DNA from: Lachnoclostridium sp. UBA933
GTDB taxonomy: Bacteria; Bacillota; Clostridia; Lachnospirales; Lachnospiraceae
NCBI GenBank assembly: GCA_002293545.1
Contig: DBDL01000136.1
Coordinates: 25,758 to 37,588, forward strand
Reading direction: 5' to 3'
Length of the DNA stretch: 11,831 nucleotides
Shown one piece after another: positions 1 to 8,469 of the stretch. The notes under the pieces are model-generated. The model saw only the letters and a list, made by a program, of their open reading frames with translations, made no database searches and had not been told where the DNA came from. The translations under genes and the position numbers were made by a program. Position 1 is the stretch's first letter, and the number at the start of each line of letters is the position of its first letter.

Positions 1-1
1 C

Positions 2-1321
2 CGTCAAATTGACAAGCTTTTTCCCATTATACTAATTTGGTTTATTGTATTATTTGCATTGTATAGTGTTGTTTCGCGTTTTACACTGATCCGGTTGGGG
101 ATAGAGGGATATCCGAATACGATCATCTATGTCGGACTTACCTCTGTTGGCGTCCTGCTTTCCCTGTATGGCTTTTTTCGGAATATAAAGGATATCCTTC
201 ATAAAAGAAACCTTCTGTTTCTGATGTTTTTTGGAATTGTTATACTTTCCGCCCTGTGGAATTACCGGTATGATTTTTCCGGGAATATCAAAGTAATCAT
301 GATACTTTTTACTCATTTTATCCTGTTTTACTCGGTTTCGCTGTTCCTGACAAAAGAACAAATTGTGAAATGCTTAAAACGGCTTTTTATGATAATCAAT
401 TTCATTTGGACGGGTGCCTCCGCCGCGTCTTTGCTTTTATATCTGTTTAATATCAAATACCCTCTCCGGTATATTGAAGATAAAACGATCCGTCAGGGTT
501 TTGTACAGGGCAGGTTATTCGGTTTGTTTGCCGATCCGAATTTTGCCGCTTTTGTATCACTTTTGATACTTTTCGGTCTGGTCTATATTCTTATGGTTCG
601 GATTTCAAGTAAATTCCTCCGTATTTCTATCTATATTTCAATTGGTATTCATACCCTGTATCTGATTCTGTCAAATTCAAGAACTGTATTTATTGCCGCT
701 TTCGCAGGCGTCATTACTTTTGTCTTACTGCATACAAAAAGGAAAGACGGGAAAATGACAAAAAAACGAATCGTTACACGGCTGAGTGCTACGATTCTTG
801 CTGTTTTGACCATATATTTTTCTTTGTTCGGAATCATGTCATTTTCCGCTTATCTCATTTCTCCGAACCGCAGCGTCAGGGAATTCATCCGGAATGACAT
901 GAATATGGATAATATTTCAAACAACCGTTTTACCATATGGAGTCACTACCTTACTCTGTATAAGGACAAGCCGGTCTTGGGAACTTCTCCAAGAGGTGCT
1001 TTGCCTTATGCCGAAGAACTTGAGCCGGATGGGTATCTGTCGGAAACCCGGTATGAAACTCACAACGGTTTTTTGTCATTGCTGGTGACAACCGGAACAA
1101 CAGGCTTCACAGTGATGCTCGTACTCTTTATCCGGCATATCCTGCGTATAAAAAAGCTTGTACTGGCAAGCGGAACATTGAATCATGAAAATATACTCTG
1201 CATTACCTTCTTATTGATGATACTGATTTTCACTTTTTTCTTTACCAATATATTTTTTACAAATAATCTGGAAACCATGTTGTTATGGCTGAGCTTAGGG
1301 GCGTTGAAATTTTCGGTTTAA
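2..1321 (+). CDS. O-antigen polymerase/ligase-like membrane protein (Wzy type), 5'-truncated by window edge
   Basis: The protein is very hydrophobic, with about 11-12 predicted membrane segments. The reading frame is open to the first base of the window, and residues encoded before the TTG at 59 (FPIILIWFIVLFALYSVV region) form a good membrane helix. The TTG at 59 is therefore probably internal and the gene starts upstream. Family hallmarks are visible in the second half: NSRT after a helix, then a large loop with NRFTIW, KPVLGTSPRG and THNGFLSLLVTTG, matching the R/W...G.G...HN.xL pattern of the O-antigen ligase/Wzy_C superfamily. By family, it would join flipped lipid-linked repeat units on the outer face of the membrane, acting with the Wzx-type flippase encoded at 3282-4742. 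It could instead be a ligase to another acceptor; sequence alone does not separate these. Its TAA overlaps the stop of the convergent gene in the palindrome TTAA, with no terminator between. Confidence 0.85.
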   Translation, partial: RQIDKLFPIILIWFIVLFALYSVVSRFTLIRLGIEGYPNTIIYVGLTSVGVLLSLYGFFRNIKDILHKRNLLFLMFFGIVILSALWNYRYDFSGNIKVIMILFTHFILFYSVSLFLTKEQIVKCLKRLFMIINFIWTGASAASLLLYLFNIKYPLRYIEDKTIRQGFVQGRLFGLFADPNFAAFVSLLILFGLVYILMVRISSKFLRISIYISIGIHTLYLILSNSRTVFIAAFAGVITFVLLHTKRKDGKMTKKRIVTRLSATILAVLTIYFSLFGIMSFSAYLISPNRSVREFIRNDMNMDNISNNRFTIWSHYLTLYKDKPVLGTSPRGALPYAEELEPDGYLSETRYETHNGFLSLLVTTGTTGFTVMLVLFIRHILRIKKLVLASGTLNHENILCITFLLMILIFTFFFTNIFFTNNLETMLLWLSLGALKFSV

Positions 1322-3285
1322 CTTTCAATCAATTCCTCCCATTTCTTCATAATTGCCTCTTTTGAAAACCATTCCAGATTCCATCCGGTTTCCTCCGACA
1401 TCTTCTTTCTTTTTTCATGATTCTCCAATAATCCGGCAATCTCCCCTGCCATCCTCCCGGTATCATAGGGCGGTATTAAAACACCGTCTTTTCCGTCCTC
1501 CAGTATTTCCCCCGGTCCGGAAACAATATCAAAGCTGACCGCGGGAATATGATTTGCTTTCGCCTCCAAAAGAGTCAGCGGCAGTCCTTCCCGATAAGAA
1601 GTCAGTACATAGAGGGCATGACCTTTATATTCATCATACATGGAAGCGGTCGCGCCTTTCAGGATCACATGATGATCCAGTCCGGCTTCCGTAATCCTCC
1701 TTTGTATTTCCGGCATCATTTCCCCCTCTCCAAAGATTTCCCATCTCCAGTCTTTTGTAAGCTTCCATAGCTTTTCGGCGGTTTCTGCCAGCAAATCAAA
1801 CCCCTTCTCCTTGGACAGCCGTCCGTTTGTCATAATACACCGGGATTTTTCATCATAGGGGGCGCTTCTTTGAAACACGTCATCATCAATCCAGTTATAG
1901 ATTGCCATAACCTCCTCCGGTTTACGCCCGAACCGCTCAATATAGGCATTCTTGCTCTGTTCTGTCAGGACTATCGTTTTATCCGATAACCGGGCGGCTG
2001 TTTTCCTCATGAACCGGACAGCAGTGTCCCCCCATTGACTGAGCAATGCCCCGTGGTCGCAAAAATATTTCCGTATCCCTTTCCTCCGAACCATCATATT
2101 ACCGCAGAATCCGGCATACACACCCAGATAAAATACCGTATCGATTTCATTTTCTTTCAAATACTTGCGCAGTCTTTTCCCGCCGGTCATAATTGTCCGG
2201 CGTATCCTTGCCTTGCCGGGAAGAATCGTTTTGTATGCCAGTTCTTTCTTTAACTCATAACCGCATGTCCCGTTTTCGGCGGTCAGGCTGATGACATGGA
2301 CTTCATACCGGCTGCAAAAAGCGTTTGCCAGATTTGTCAGCACGCGCTGGGCACCGCCGAATATTGTCATGTCATAATTCACAAAACATATTTTTTTCTT
2401 GTGTGATGGATGCTCCAAATAAGCCGTATATGGCTTTTCCGCATCAAACAACACACTTCCGTGATTTGAACCCGCACGGAGAGGTTTCATGTAATCACCG
2501 TATTGTATCCGCAGGATTTCGTCATACCGGGCGGGTGCCGGAATTTTCAGGTTTTCAAAATCCAGCCAGATTATTTTATCATATATGTGCTTGTTCCTTG
2601 CATTTTTTTCTTTCTTGAACATATAACTGAGTAATGCCGTATCCTCACAGGATGCCGCGGATTGTTTCCGGTAACAGCGGTCCAGCTTCTCACACATTTT
2701 CCTTTTGTCAAGCTTCAGCAAAGAAGCCAGACGGCGGATCCATTTCCCCCTCCATTCCAGATTATCCGGGTTGGGTATGATACAAGCGATTATTTTACGG
2801 AGAAAACGGGTTTTCCGTTTTTGCATCTTAAAAAGGAAGTTCTTATCCGTCACTCCGTCCAGAATAAAAATATCAATAAATATCCCCTGGTTAAACCGGT
2901 ATCCTTTTCCTAATTCGTCCTGTAAAATTGCCGTTGTGTCACTGTTTCGCAACTGTGCGTGCCCCCTGAGGTAATCCTTATCCGAATAAACCGTTTGAAA
3001 AAAATACGGGGCCTCAAACTCTTGATCCGCTATCTTGACCATTTTGTCATAATCCTCACGGAACATAACCAAATCAACATCATCATCCCAGGGAATGAAG
3101 CCCTTGTGACGAACCGCACCCAATAACGTCCCCGCTTCCGCATAGCATGTCAAACCGTTCTTTTTGCATACCTCCAGAAATTTTTCCATCAGGTCCAATT
3201 CGACCGCCCAGACTTTCTTCATTTCTTCACTCACGCAATATCCGCTGCGTATTTCTTCTTTCAGAAAAGAATCCTCCCGTTTCAT
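1318..3285 (-). CDS. Two-domain LicD phosphotransferase - GT4 glycosyltransferase fusion, 655 aa
   Basis: This is one continuous reading frame with two catalytic domains. Residues about 20-290 are a LicD-family domain: GTLLGAVRHKGFIPWDDDVD at 52-71 contains the acidic metal-binding cluster, FIDIFILDG lies near 136-144, and QYGDYMKP near 261-268. Residues about 295-655 are a GT-B glycosyltransferase of family 4: the glycine-rich FGGAQRVL near 309-316, NGRLSKEKGFD near 487-497, and the EX7E motif from E566 to E574 within REGLPLTLLEA. The LicD half would transfer a phospho-polyol or phospho-amino-alcohol from a CDP donor. The GT4 half would add a sugar from a nucleotide-sugar donor. Both are likely to act on the same cytoplasmic lipid-linked oligosaccharide. 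It is the last gene of the minus-strand operon, and its ATG overlaps the flippase stop as ATGA. A fusion is unusual here, because the other LicD proteins in the locus are stand-alone. Donor and acceptor are unknown. Confidence 0.9.
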   Translation of the reverse strand: MKREDSFLKEEIRSGYCVSEEMKKVWAVELDLMEKFLEVCKKNGLTCYAEAGTLLGAVRHKGFIPWDDDVDLVMFREDYDKMVKIADQEFEAPYFFQTVYSDKDYLRGHAQLRNSDTTAILQDELGKGYRFNQGIFIDIFILDGVTDKNFLFKMQKRKTRFLRKIIACIIPNPDNLEWRGKWIRRLASLLKLDKRKMCEKLDRCYRKQSAASCEDTALLSYMFKKEKNARNKHIYDKIIWLDFENLKIPAPARYDEILRIQYGDYMKPLRAGSNHGSVLFDAEKPYTAYLEHPSHKKKICFVNYDMTIFGGAQRVLTNLANAFCSRYEVHVISLTAENGTCGYELKKELAYKTILPGKARIRRTIMTGGKRLRKYLKENEIDTVFYLGVYAGFCGNMMVRRKGIRKYFCDHGALLSQWGDTAVRFMRKTAARLSDKTIVLTEQSKNAYIERFGRKPEEVMAIYNWIDDDVFQRSAPYDEKSRCIMTNGRLSKEKGFDLLAETAEKLWKLTKDWRWEIFGEGEMMPEIQRRITEAGLDHHVILKGATASMYDEYKGHALYVLTSYREGLPLTLLEAKANHIPAVSFDIVSGPGEILEDGKDGVLIPPYDTGRMAGEIAGLLENHEKRKKMSEETGWNLEWFSKEAIMKKWEELIES

Positions 3286-4742
3286 TTCTCCGCTCTCCTA
3301 AATTTCCGTTTATTTTTTATTAATTCAAACAGATAATACATCCATGAATCCCGCAGCAAAGACAACACGGCAAGATAGGTGAATGCACCGAGTACCAGTT
3401 GTATGCCGATAATCAGGATTTCGCCGGGTCCCGGCACTTTCCTTACGGCAGCCACCACGGCAAGCATGACGGCTCCGGCTGTTATTTTTTTTATACTAAG
3501 CCGTGCAATCAACCGGAACGTCATGAATTTGCTGCTGTTCTTCACATATAATACAGTGATGACGCTCTCCGCAAGAATCGATGCGACAGCGGCACCGTTT
3601 GCCGCAAAAAACGGTATCAGCGTAAGGTTCAGCACTAAGTTTGTGACAGAACCAGCCACAAGGTATTTTGTGCTCTGACTGCGTCTTCCGCTCGGCGTAT
3701 AATAATGTCCGCCAATGCAATTACTGATTCCGATGATCACAATAATCGGGCAGAAAATATACAATAAGGGAATTACCTTTTCATATCCGCCGCCTAAAAA
3801 TACCGGAACCATATTTTCGGCAATCCCGGCAATCCCGAACATACACCCTATCCCCATAAATAATATATAATTCATGGACCTTTCGATACGTGTATGGACT
3901 TCGTCGATTTTCTTTTCCGAAAACAAATAAGAAACCCTGACGCCGACAACCGAATTAATGGCGATAAAAGAAACACTCTTGGCAATGGTAATCATTTTAT
4001 CCGCTTGGGCATAATACCCGTTTTGGAAATTATCGCCCGTAAGCAAGCCCAGCAGCGCCTTATCAAGCATCGTGTATACCGACGTGGCAAGTGACGGCAG
4101 AAAATACACCAGCGTCTGTTTTAAATGATGCCGAAGCCGGAAACCCCTGAACGTTATCTTCGCCAGATATCCCGGTAAATACGTCCAGAGTGATAAAGAG
4201 GACAGCAATGACGTGACCGATACAATCATCACATACAGCAGCAAATCATCTTTTGATTTTACAAACAAAAACATCAGGAATATTCCCAGCACTTTAAATA
4301 ACGCACTTCGCATTATGGTAATCCTGAACTGCTCCAGTCCGTTGAAGAACCAGGTGATGTCAAACATAACGGCAAAAAGGTTCGGAATCATCGCAATATA
4401 AAAGGATTGATACGCCGGGTTTGTCATGATCAACCCCCACCATAACAGTAACCCAAGACCCGATGTTATCACTGTCATGATTTCAATTTCCCAAAATATT
4501 TTGCTGTATAAAGACTTGTCATTCCGGGTCCGGGCAATTTCCCTTGCACCGTAGGTATAGGTTCCCAGTGACGCAAACAAGAGAAAATACGCCTGTATGG
4601 ATGCCGTATAGCTTTGTATTCCAACCCCGTCCGGACCGAGAACACGCGACAGGTACGGCGATGTAATAAAAGGTGTGATTACATTCAATATTTGAAATAA
4701 TGTACTGTATAAGAAATTCTTTTTTACACTGGGCAAATTCAT
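3282..4742 (-). CDS. Wzx-type polysaccharide flippase (MOP/oligosaccharide flippase family)
   Basis: This 486-aa protein has about 12-14 hydrophobic segments, the usual size for Wzx/RfbX-type lipid-linked oligosaccharide flippases. The N-terminus is typical of the family: KKNFLYSTLFQILNVITPFI, then PYLSRVLGPDGVG and a TYTYGAREIA loop after the second helix. By family it translocates undecaprenyl-diphosphate-linked repeat units from the cytoplasmic to the outer face of the membrane, for the polymerase at the left edge to join. The ATG at 4742 is preceded by GGAG at about 8 nt. An 83-nt gap separates it from the preceding glycosyltransferase; I see no convincing promoter or terminator there. 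Its TGA overlaps the next start by 4 nt, suggesting translational coupling. Confidence 0.93.
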   Translation of the reverse strand: MNLPSVKKNFLYSTLFQILNVITPFITSPYLSRVLGPDGVGIQSYTASIQAYFLLFASLGTYTYGAREIARTRNDKSLYSKIFWEIEIMTVITSGLGLLLWWGLIMTNPAYQSFYIAMIPNLFAVMFDITWFFNGLEQFRITIMRSALFKVLGIFLMFLFVKSKDDLLLYVMIVSVTSLLSSLSLWTYLPGYLAKITFRGFRLRHHLKQTLVYFLPSLATSVYTMLDKALLGLLTGDNFQNGYYAQADKMITIAKSVSFIAINSVVGVRVSYLFSEKKIDEVHTRIERSMNYILFMGIGCMFGIAGIAENMVPVFLGGGYEKVIPLLYIFCPIIVIIGISNCIGGHYYTPSGRRSQSTKYLVAGSVTNLVLNLTLIPFFAANGAAVASILAESVITVLYVKNSSKFMTFRLIARLSIKKITAGAVMLAVVAAVRKVPGPGEILIIGIQLVLGAFTYLAVLSLLRDSWMYYLFELIKNKRKFRRAEK

Positions 4743-4825
4743 CCATTATTCTCCATTCATTTCCCTGACACATCTTCCGCGAATCAGAATGACTGCCGGA
4801 TATGCGCTTTATACAACCCGCTTAA

Positions 4826-5845
4826 TCAATATATCTTCTTCGACAATCTCCTTAACATAATCCAATGAAAGATTGCATAGGTCATATAATTGGTAAATCT
4901 CAAAATCCTGATTTTTTTTGTATTCCGGGCAAGCGACTGATATAAACTCCGATTTTCTTTCTTCATATTTTTATCGTAAGCCCGGAGTCTTTTTATATTT
5001 TTCATTGTCATATCGCCGAGCAAATAGGTATTAAATTGGGATATTGCACATTCTGTAATGATTTTCCACAACAGCGATCTCTTAATCCGCGGCATATCAT
5101 GCCGTTCCTGATTATAAACGCCGATAATTTTAACCAGCATTTTTCCGATATCGTCAACATTTTTTAATCTTCCCGCAACACTCACGCTTTGTTCTTCCCT
5201 GCCGATCCGGTATCTGTAAATCGGCATAGCGTATTTCACAATGGAATCGGAATACGTAAACGCCAAAAAGGCAAATTCTCTGTCCGTATAAAAACACTTC
5301 TCCGTGATATTCACATGATTCTTTTTCAGCAGCTCCGTTTTTACGGCAAATTCGTGCATGGCAACGGTATTCAGCAGGCTTTCCTCCAGCTTGTCAATAT
5401 GATATATTGTTCCGGCTTCTAAATTGTGCCGGTCCCGCAATTCCAATATATTACCGTCCAGATCTACAATCTCATAGGGGGAAATCACAAGGTCCGAATC
5501 CATAACACGCTCCAAAAACCGGATATAGTCTTTCAGATTTTCGGTCTGATAACAGTCATCTCCGTCCAGTAAGCGGAAAAAAACTCCGTTTGCTGCGGAA
5601 AGCGCCGCATTGATTGTTGAGCCGTAGCCTCCGTTCTCCTTATCAACAACAAGAACCGACTCCGGGTACATTGCTTCCAGTTCCTTTGCGGTATTCAGCG
5701 TATTGTCGTTTGAACCGTCATTCACAATAATAATTTCAATTTTTTCCCTGATTTCTTTCTCTTTGTTTAATGAGCGTACCGTATCGGATAAAAACGATTC
5801 CACATTATATGCTGCAATAGATATGCTTAATACTTTGTTTTTCAA
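4826..5845 (-). CDS. Family-2 glycosyltransferase (GT-A fold), soluble, TTG start
   Basis: The N-terminal 110 residues form a classic GT2 nucleotide-sugar-binding domain: SISIAAYNVESFL near 7-19, IIIVNDGSNDNT near 38-49, ENGGYGSTINAAL near 70-82 and the metal-binding LLDGDD at 92-97. The rest of the 339 aa is hydrophilic and lacks clear membrane helices, so the enzyme probably acts at the cytoplasmic membrane surface. It would add one sugar to the growing lipid-linked unit; donor and linkage cannot be read from sequence. The start is TTG at 5843-5845, overlapping the LicD-B TGA as TTGA. It is supported by GAGGTG at 5853-5858, 7 nt upstream. No ATG gives a better arrangement. Confidence 0.9.
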   Translation of the reverse strand: MKNKVLSISIAAYNVESFLSDTVRSLNKEKEIREKIEIIIVNDGSNDNTLNTAKELEAMYPESVLVVDKENGGYGSTINAALSAANGVFFRLLDGDDCYQTENLKDYIRFLERVMDSDLVISPYEIVDLDGNILELRDRHNLEAGTIYHIDKLEESLLNTVAMHEFAVKTELLKKNHVNITEKCFYTDREFAFLAFTYSDSIVKYAMPIYRYRIGREEQSVSVAGRLKNVDDIGKMLVKIIGVYNQERHDMPRIKRSLLWKIITECAISQFNTYLLGDMTMKNIKRLRAYDKNMKKENRSLYQSLARNTKKIRILRFTNYMTYAIFHWIMLRRLSKKIY

Positions 5846-6675
5846 TAAACTTCACCTCTTACGAACCCTTTCTTTGTATCAATCCGAACTGCTTCATGTT
5901 TCGGAATTTGTTCCTCCGGCGGCGGCAGCTTCATATAATCCCCGAATGCCATATGCAGGTACGTATCATACCCGACCGGCACGGGCATCATCTCCTTTTC
6001 AAACGGCTTCCAAACCGCCGTTTCAAAAATCTCTTTGGGGTATTCATTCACCATGTACTGCCATCTGGCGCACAATTCCGTTACTTTCCGGCAATCCCGG
6101 ATTCGGTGCTTCGACATCCGCCGTTCCGCAAGTTTTCCCAAACGGAAACGGTATTTCCAAGTCGGGCAGAGAAACAAAACGACCCGTCCCATCCATTCAA
6201 TCACCTTTCCCTTGCTCGTCGGCGGCTCCTGATTCATCAGAAGCTGATGCAGCAATGCCCAGAACAGCTGAAGCTTTCTTTTGACCGGCGAATCCGGACA
6301 CCCGTCCAGCGGTAAAATCTCCACCCGTATCCCGTGCGGAATATCCAAGTCGCTCTGACGCTCTTTTATAAATGTCGTTTCCGTATCCACAACCGCACTA
6401 ATCAGGGAGCGGTAAAATTTATCTTTTTCCGCTCGGCAGAAAACATACTTTGTACCTTTCATTTCCTCTTTCCAGAGCAGCGTCAGTTTTTCATAATCCG
6501 CACGCGGCATAAAGATATCAATATCGTCATCCCACGGAATAAACCCCTGATGCCGTATCGTTCCGATACAGCACCCTCCGCAAAAGTAAAACAGCAGGCC
6601 GTGCTTTTTGCAAAACGCCGCAAATACCTTCAGTATTTCAATTGATTTTTCCTGAAGTTCCTTTAATCCTTCCAA
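5842..6675 (-). CDS. LicD-family phosphotransferase B, 277 aa, TTG start
   Basis: This is a stand-alone LicD-family protein with RHQGFIPWDDDIDIFMPRAD at about 41-60 carrying the acidic cluster. IPHGIRVEILPLDG follows in the middle, and a C-terminal PVGYDTYLHMAFGDY block is typical of the family. It is clearly paralogous to LicD-A (8470-9327). Both have FCGGxCIG in place of the more common GTLLG of the LicD signature, and the same blocks in the same order. LicD enzymes move a phospho-alcohol from a CDP-activated donor to a glycan; next to tarI and tarJ the likely donor is CDP-ribitol (inference). The start is TTG at 6673-6675, supported by AAAGGA at 6683-6688 with 7-nt spacing; the ATG just upstream is followed at once by a stop. 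It lies 40 nt after tarJ and overlaps the next gene by 4 nt. Confidence 0.9.
   Translation of the reverse strand: MEGLKELQEKSIEILKVFAAFCKKHGLLFYFCGGCCIGTIRHQGFIPWDDDIDIFMPRADYEKLTLLWKEEMKGTKYVFCRAEKDKFYRSLISAVVDTETTFIKERQSDLDIPHGIRVEILPLDGCPDSPVKRKLQLFWALLHQLLMNQEPPTSKGKVIEWMGRVVLFLCPTWKYRFRLGKLAERRMSKHRIRDCRKVTELCARWQYMVNEYPKEIFETAVWKPFEKEMMPVPVGYDTYLHMAFGDYMKLPPPEEQIPKHEAVRIDTKKGFVRGEVY
5853..5858 (-). promoter_or_regulatory. Ribosome-binding site fixing the TTG start of the GT2 gene
   Basis: On the minus strand GAGGTG stands 7 nt before TTG 5843-5845. It lies inside the end of the LicD-B coding region, so the two genes are likely to be translationally coupled. Confidence 0.7.
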
Positions 6676-6682
6676 GCTTATA

Positions 6683-6688
6683 TCCTTT
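6683..6688 (-). promoter_or_regulatory. Ribosome-binding site fixing the TTG start of LicD-B
   Basis: AAAGGA on the minus strand is 7 nt before TTG 6673-6675, in the 40-nt gap after tarJ. Confidence 0.7.
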
Positions 6689-6715
6689 CTTACATTGATA
6701 AGACCGCACCTAAGT

Positions 6716-7741
6716 CTATACTCTCCATTCCATTACGGTCTTTCCGAATCCAAAATGAACATCCGATTCAAATGCCCGGTTCATGTCGGGAATCGAATGA
6801 ACGGCAACCCGGTTCCCTGCCAAATTACTCAAATACTCCAAGACCTCCGGATTTTTATTATATATCTCCATGGTTTTTTCAAAGTCCTCTCTGCCGCTTC
6901 TGCTGCTGCCGAATAACCGCAGTCCTTTCTCCAGAATCATCCTCGTATCGATCGGGACCGGATTTTCAGAAACACCCATAATCGAAATTGTTCCTTCCGG
7001 CCGGATATAATCAATCATTTGATTGATTGCCTTCGGCGCTCCCTCTCCCCCGACGCATTCAAATGCATGATCCACGGTCAGTTCCTTCGGAATATCCGTG
7101 ATACAAAATGTATCGTCGGCAAAGGTAAAACCGGACAGGTTATTGCGGTCCAGACCGAACACATAAATTTTCGTGTCCGGAAAGATTGCTTTCATCAGCA
7201 CGGACGTTATATAACCCAGATTGCCGTCGCCCCAAATCCCCACTTCATTTCTCCTTGCATGGGCAAACAAGCCGAATCGTCTGATTGTGTGGACGCTGAC
7301 CGAAACGATTTCCGTAAATGCGGCAACATGCCTTTTCATTCCCTGCGGAAGCCTTACTAAACGTTCCGGGGCAATCGAAATCAAATCCTGCATAAAACCG
7401 TCCGCTCCGCTGGCACGGAAACGGGAGCTCCGCAAATAGTTTTCCGCGATAAATTCATCTTCTTCCGCAGGAATATTCGGAATCATCACAACCTCGTCCC
7501 CGGAGCGGAAATTTCCGCCGGCGTCATAGACTACTTCCCCGATCCCCTCATGTATAAGTGCCATCGGCAGCTTGTCCCTCATCACTTCGGACGCTCTCCT
7601 GCCCTGATAATATCTCTGGTCGGCATTGCATATCGACAAATACGTCGGGCGGACGATTACATTTTTATTCCCGATCCGCACTTGATTGAATTCCACCTCA
7701 AACCTGCCCGGCGCCACCAGGCGGTATACTGCATTTAACAT
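6716..7741 (-). CDS. tarJ: Ribulose-5-phosphate reductase (ribitol-5-phosphate forming), TarJ
   Basis: This 341-aa protein of the medium-chain zinc dehydrogenase superfamily resembles staphylococcal TarJ along its whole length, as I remember that sequence, and has the same length. Visible blocks are YLSICNADQRYY near 34-45 (C38), LIHEGIGEVV near 62-71 (H64, E65), AFTEIVSVS near 141-149 (E144, likely zinc ligands with C38) and the Rossmann loop GIWGDGNLGYITS near 168-180. FECVGG and a terminal GKTVMEW follow. The four-cysteine structural zinc lobe of classical alcohol dehydrogenases is absent. TarJ reduces D-ribulose 5-phosphate to D-ribitol 5-phosphate with NADPH in the cytoplasm, supplying TarI. 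Its ATG overlaps the end of tarI by 7 nt, with a GAAGGGG Shine-Dalgarno inside tarI; it ends with TAG. Confidence 0.95.
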   Translation of the reverse strand: MLNAVYRLVAPGRFEVEFNQVRIGNKNVIVRPTYLSICNADQRYYQGRRASEVMRDKLPMALIHEGIGEVVYDAGGNFRSGDEVVMIPNIPAEEDEFIAENYLRSSRFRASGADGFMQDLISIAPERLVRLPQGMKRHVAAFTEIVSVSVHTIRRFGLFAHARRNEVGIWGDGNLGYITSVLMKAIFPDTKIYVFGLDRNNLSGFTFADDTFCITDIPKELTVDHAFECVGGEGAPKAINQMIDYIRPEGTISIMGVSENPVPIDTRMILEKGLRLFGSSRSGREDFEKTMEIYNKNPEVLEYLSNLAGNRVAVHSIPDMNRAFESDVHFGFGKTVMEWRV

Positions 7742-8451
7742 ATGTCATCCCCTTCGGAAAGCAGTGCTTCGGCAACACGTAAATCATAAGGATACGTCAC
7801 CTTGATATTAAATACCTCTCCCTCCACTAAGGATACCTTTTCCCCTTTGATTACGTAAATCTTTGAAGCGTCGGTAAGCACCTCTTTTTCCTCTTCGCTC
7901 AATCCGCGGTATAGTTCCAAAAGCTTTTTCGCTTTAAATGACTGGGGGGTCTGACCCTGATACATTTTCTTCCGATCCGGTATCTCACTGATTTTATGTC
8001 CGTCATCACTGCATACGATTGTGTCGGTAGATGCGATAACCGTATCACATGCACCATACTTTTCTGCCAGCCGGATATTTTCATCAATAATCCGCTGTGT
8101 CACAAACGGACGCACGGCGTCGTGTGTGACAATGACCGTGTCATCGTCCAATCCCCCGTTCTCCTCAATATATCCAATCGCATTCATGATTGTTTCGTTC
8201 CGGGTTTCCCCTCCCTCCGAAACCACGATAGAATCCGCATCCGGAATATACTTTTTTATCAGGTTCTTTGTATGGGAAATCCATTCTTTCGGACACATGA
8301 CCAAAATCTTTTCAAACCGTTTCTGAATATAGAATTTCTCCGCCGTATGAACCAATATCGGCTTGCTGCCGATTAAAAGATACTGCTTCGGCTTTTCGGC
8401 CTTTCCCATCCTGCTGCCGATTCCGCCTGCTAAAATCACTCCGTATACCAA
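7735..8451 (-). CDS. tarI: Ribitol-5-phosphate cytidylyltransferase (CDP-ribitol synthase), TarI
   Basis: This is a member of the IspD/TarI cytidylyltransferase family. The N-terminal ILAGGIGSRMG is the CTP-binding loop, followed by KPKQYL, GGETRNETIMNAI, VTHDAVRPF, MYQGQTPQSF and a final NIKVTYPYDL. The TarI-specific blocks (YQGQTPQSF, NIKVT) and adjacency to tarJ favour CDP-ribitol over methylerythritol phosphate as product. It makes CDP-ribitol from CTP and ribitol 5-phosphate in the cytoplasm. A GTG at 8458-8460 gives a longer frame, but it overlaps the GGAG Shine-Dalgarno. TTG at 8449-8451 sits 8 nt after that GGAG and yields 238 aa starting MVYGVILAGG, which lines up without gaps with the N-terminus of S. 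aureus TarI as I remember it. I therefore chose TTG. It lies between LicD-A (18-nt gap) and tarJ (7-nt overlap). Confidence 0.93.
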   Translation of the reverse strand: MVYGVILAGGIGSRMGKAEKPKQYLLIGSKPILVHTAEKFYIQKRFEKILVMCPKEWISHTKNLIKKYIPDADSIVVSEGGETRNETIMNAIGYIEENGGLDDDTVIVTHDAVRPFVTQRIIDENIRLAEKYGACDTVIASTDTIVCSDDGHKISEIPDRKKMYQGQTPQSFKAKKLLELYRGLSEEEKEVLTDASKIYVIKGEKVSLVEGEVFNIKVTYPYDLRVAEALLSEGDDIC

Positions 8452-8459
8452 TGTAATCA

Positions 8460-8463
8460 CTCC
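8460..8463 (-). promoter_or_regulatory. Ribosome-binding site deciding the tarI start
   Basis: GGAG on the minus strand, 8 nt before TTG 8449-8451. It overlaps the alternative GTG 8458-8460, leaving that codon no usable spacing, and so argues for the TTG start. Confidence 0.65.
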
Positions 8464-8469
8464 AATCTG

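Noticed and set aside
59..61. TTG at 59 as the true start of the polymerase gene
   Set aside because: The frame is open to the window edge and the preceding codons belong to a continuous membrane helix; the start is most likely outside the window.
4743..4825. Internal promoter or terminator in the 83-nt gap before the flippase gene
   Set aside because: No pair of -35/-10 boxes with acceptable spacing and no hairpin with a T-tract is visible.
5703..6284. 193-aa plus-strand open frame
   Set aside because: It lies antisense to the well-supported GT2 and LicD-B genes, has no start signal, and has a low-complexity composition typical of a shadow frame.
7735..8451. IspD (methylerythritol phosphate pathway) instead of TarI
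   Set aside because: The partner tarJ overlaps it and TarI-like blocks (YQGQTPQSF, NIKVT) are present; the IspD reading is less likely, although the families are homologous.
8452..8460. GTG start of tarI at 8460
   Set aside because: The codon overlaps the GGAG Shine-Dalgarno, whereas TTG 8451 has 8-nt spacing and matches the expected TarI length.
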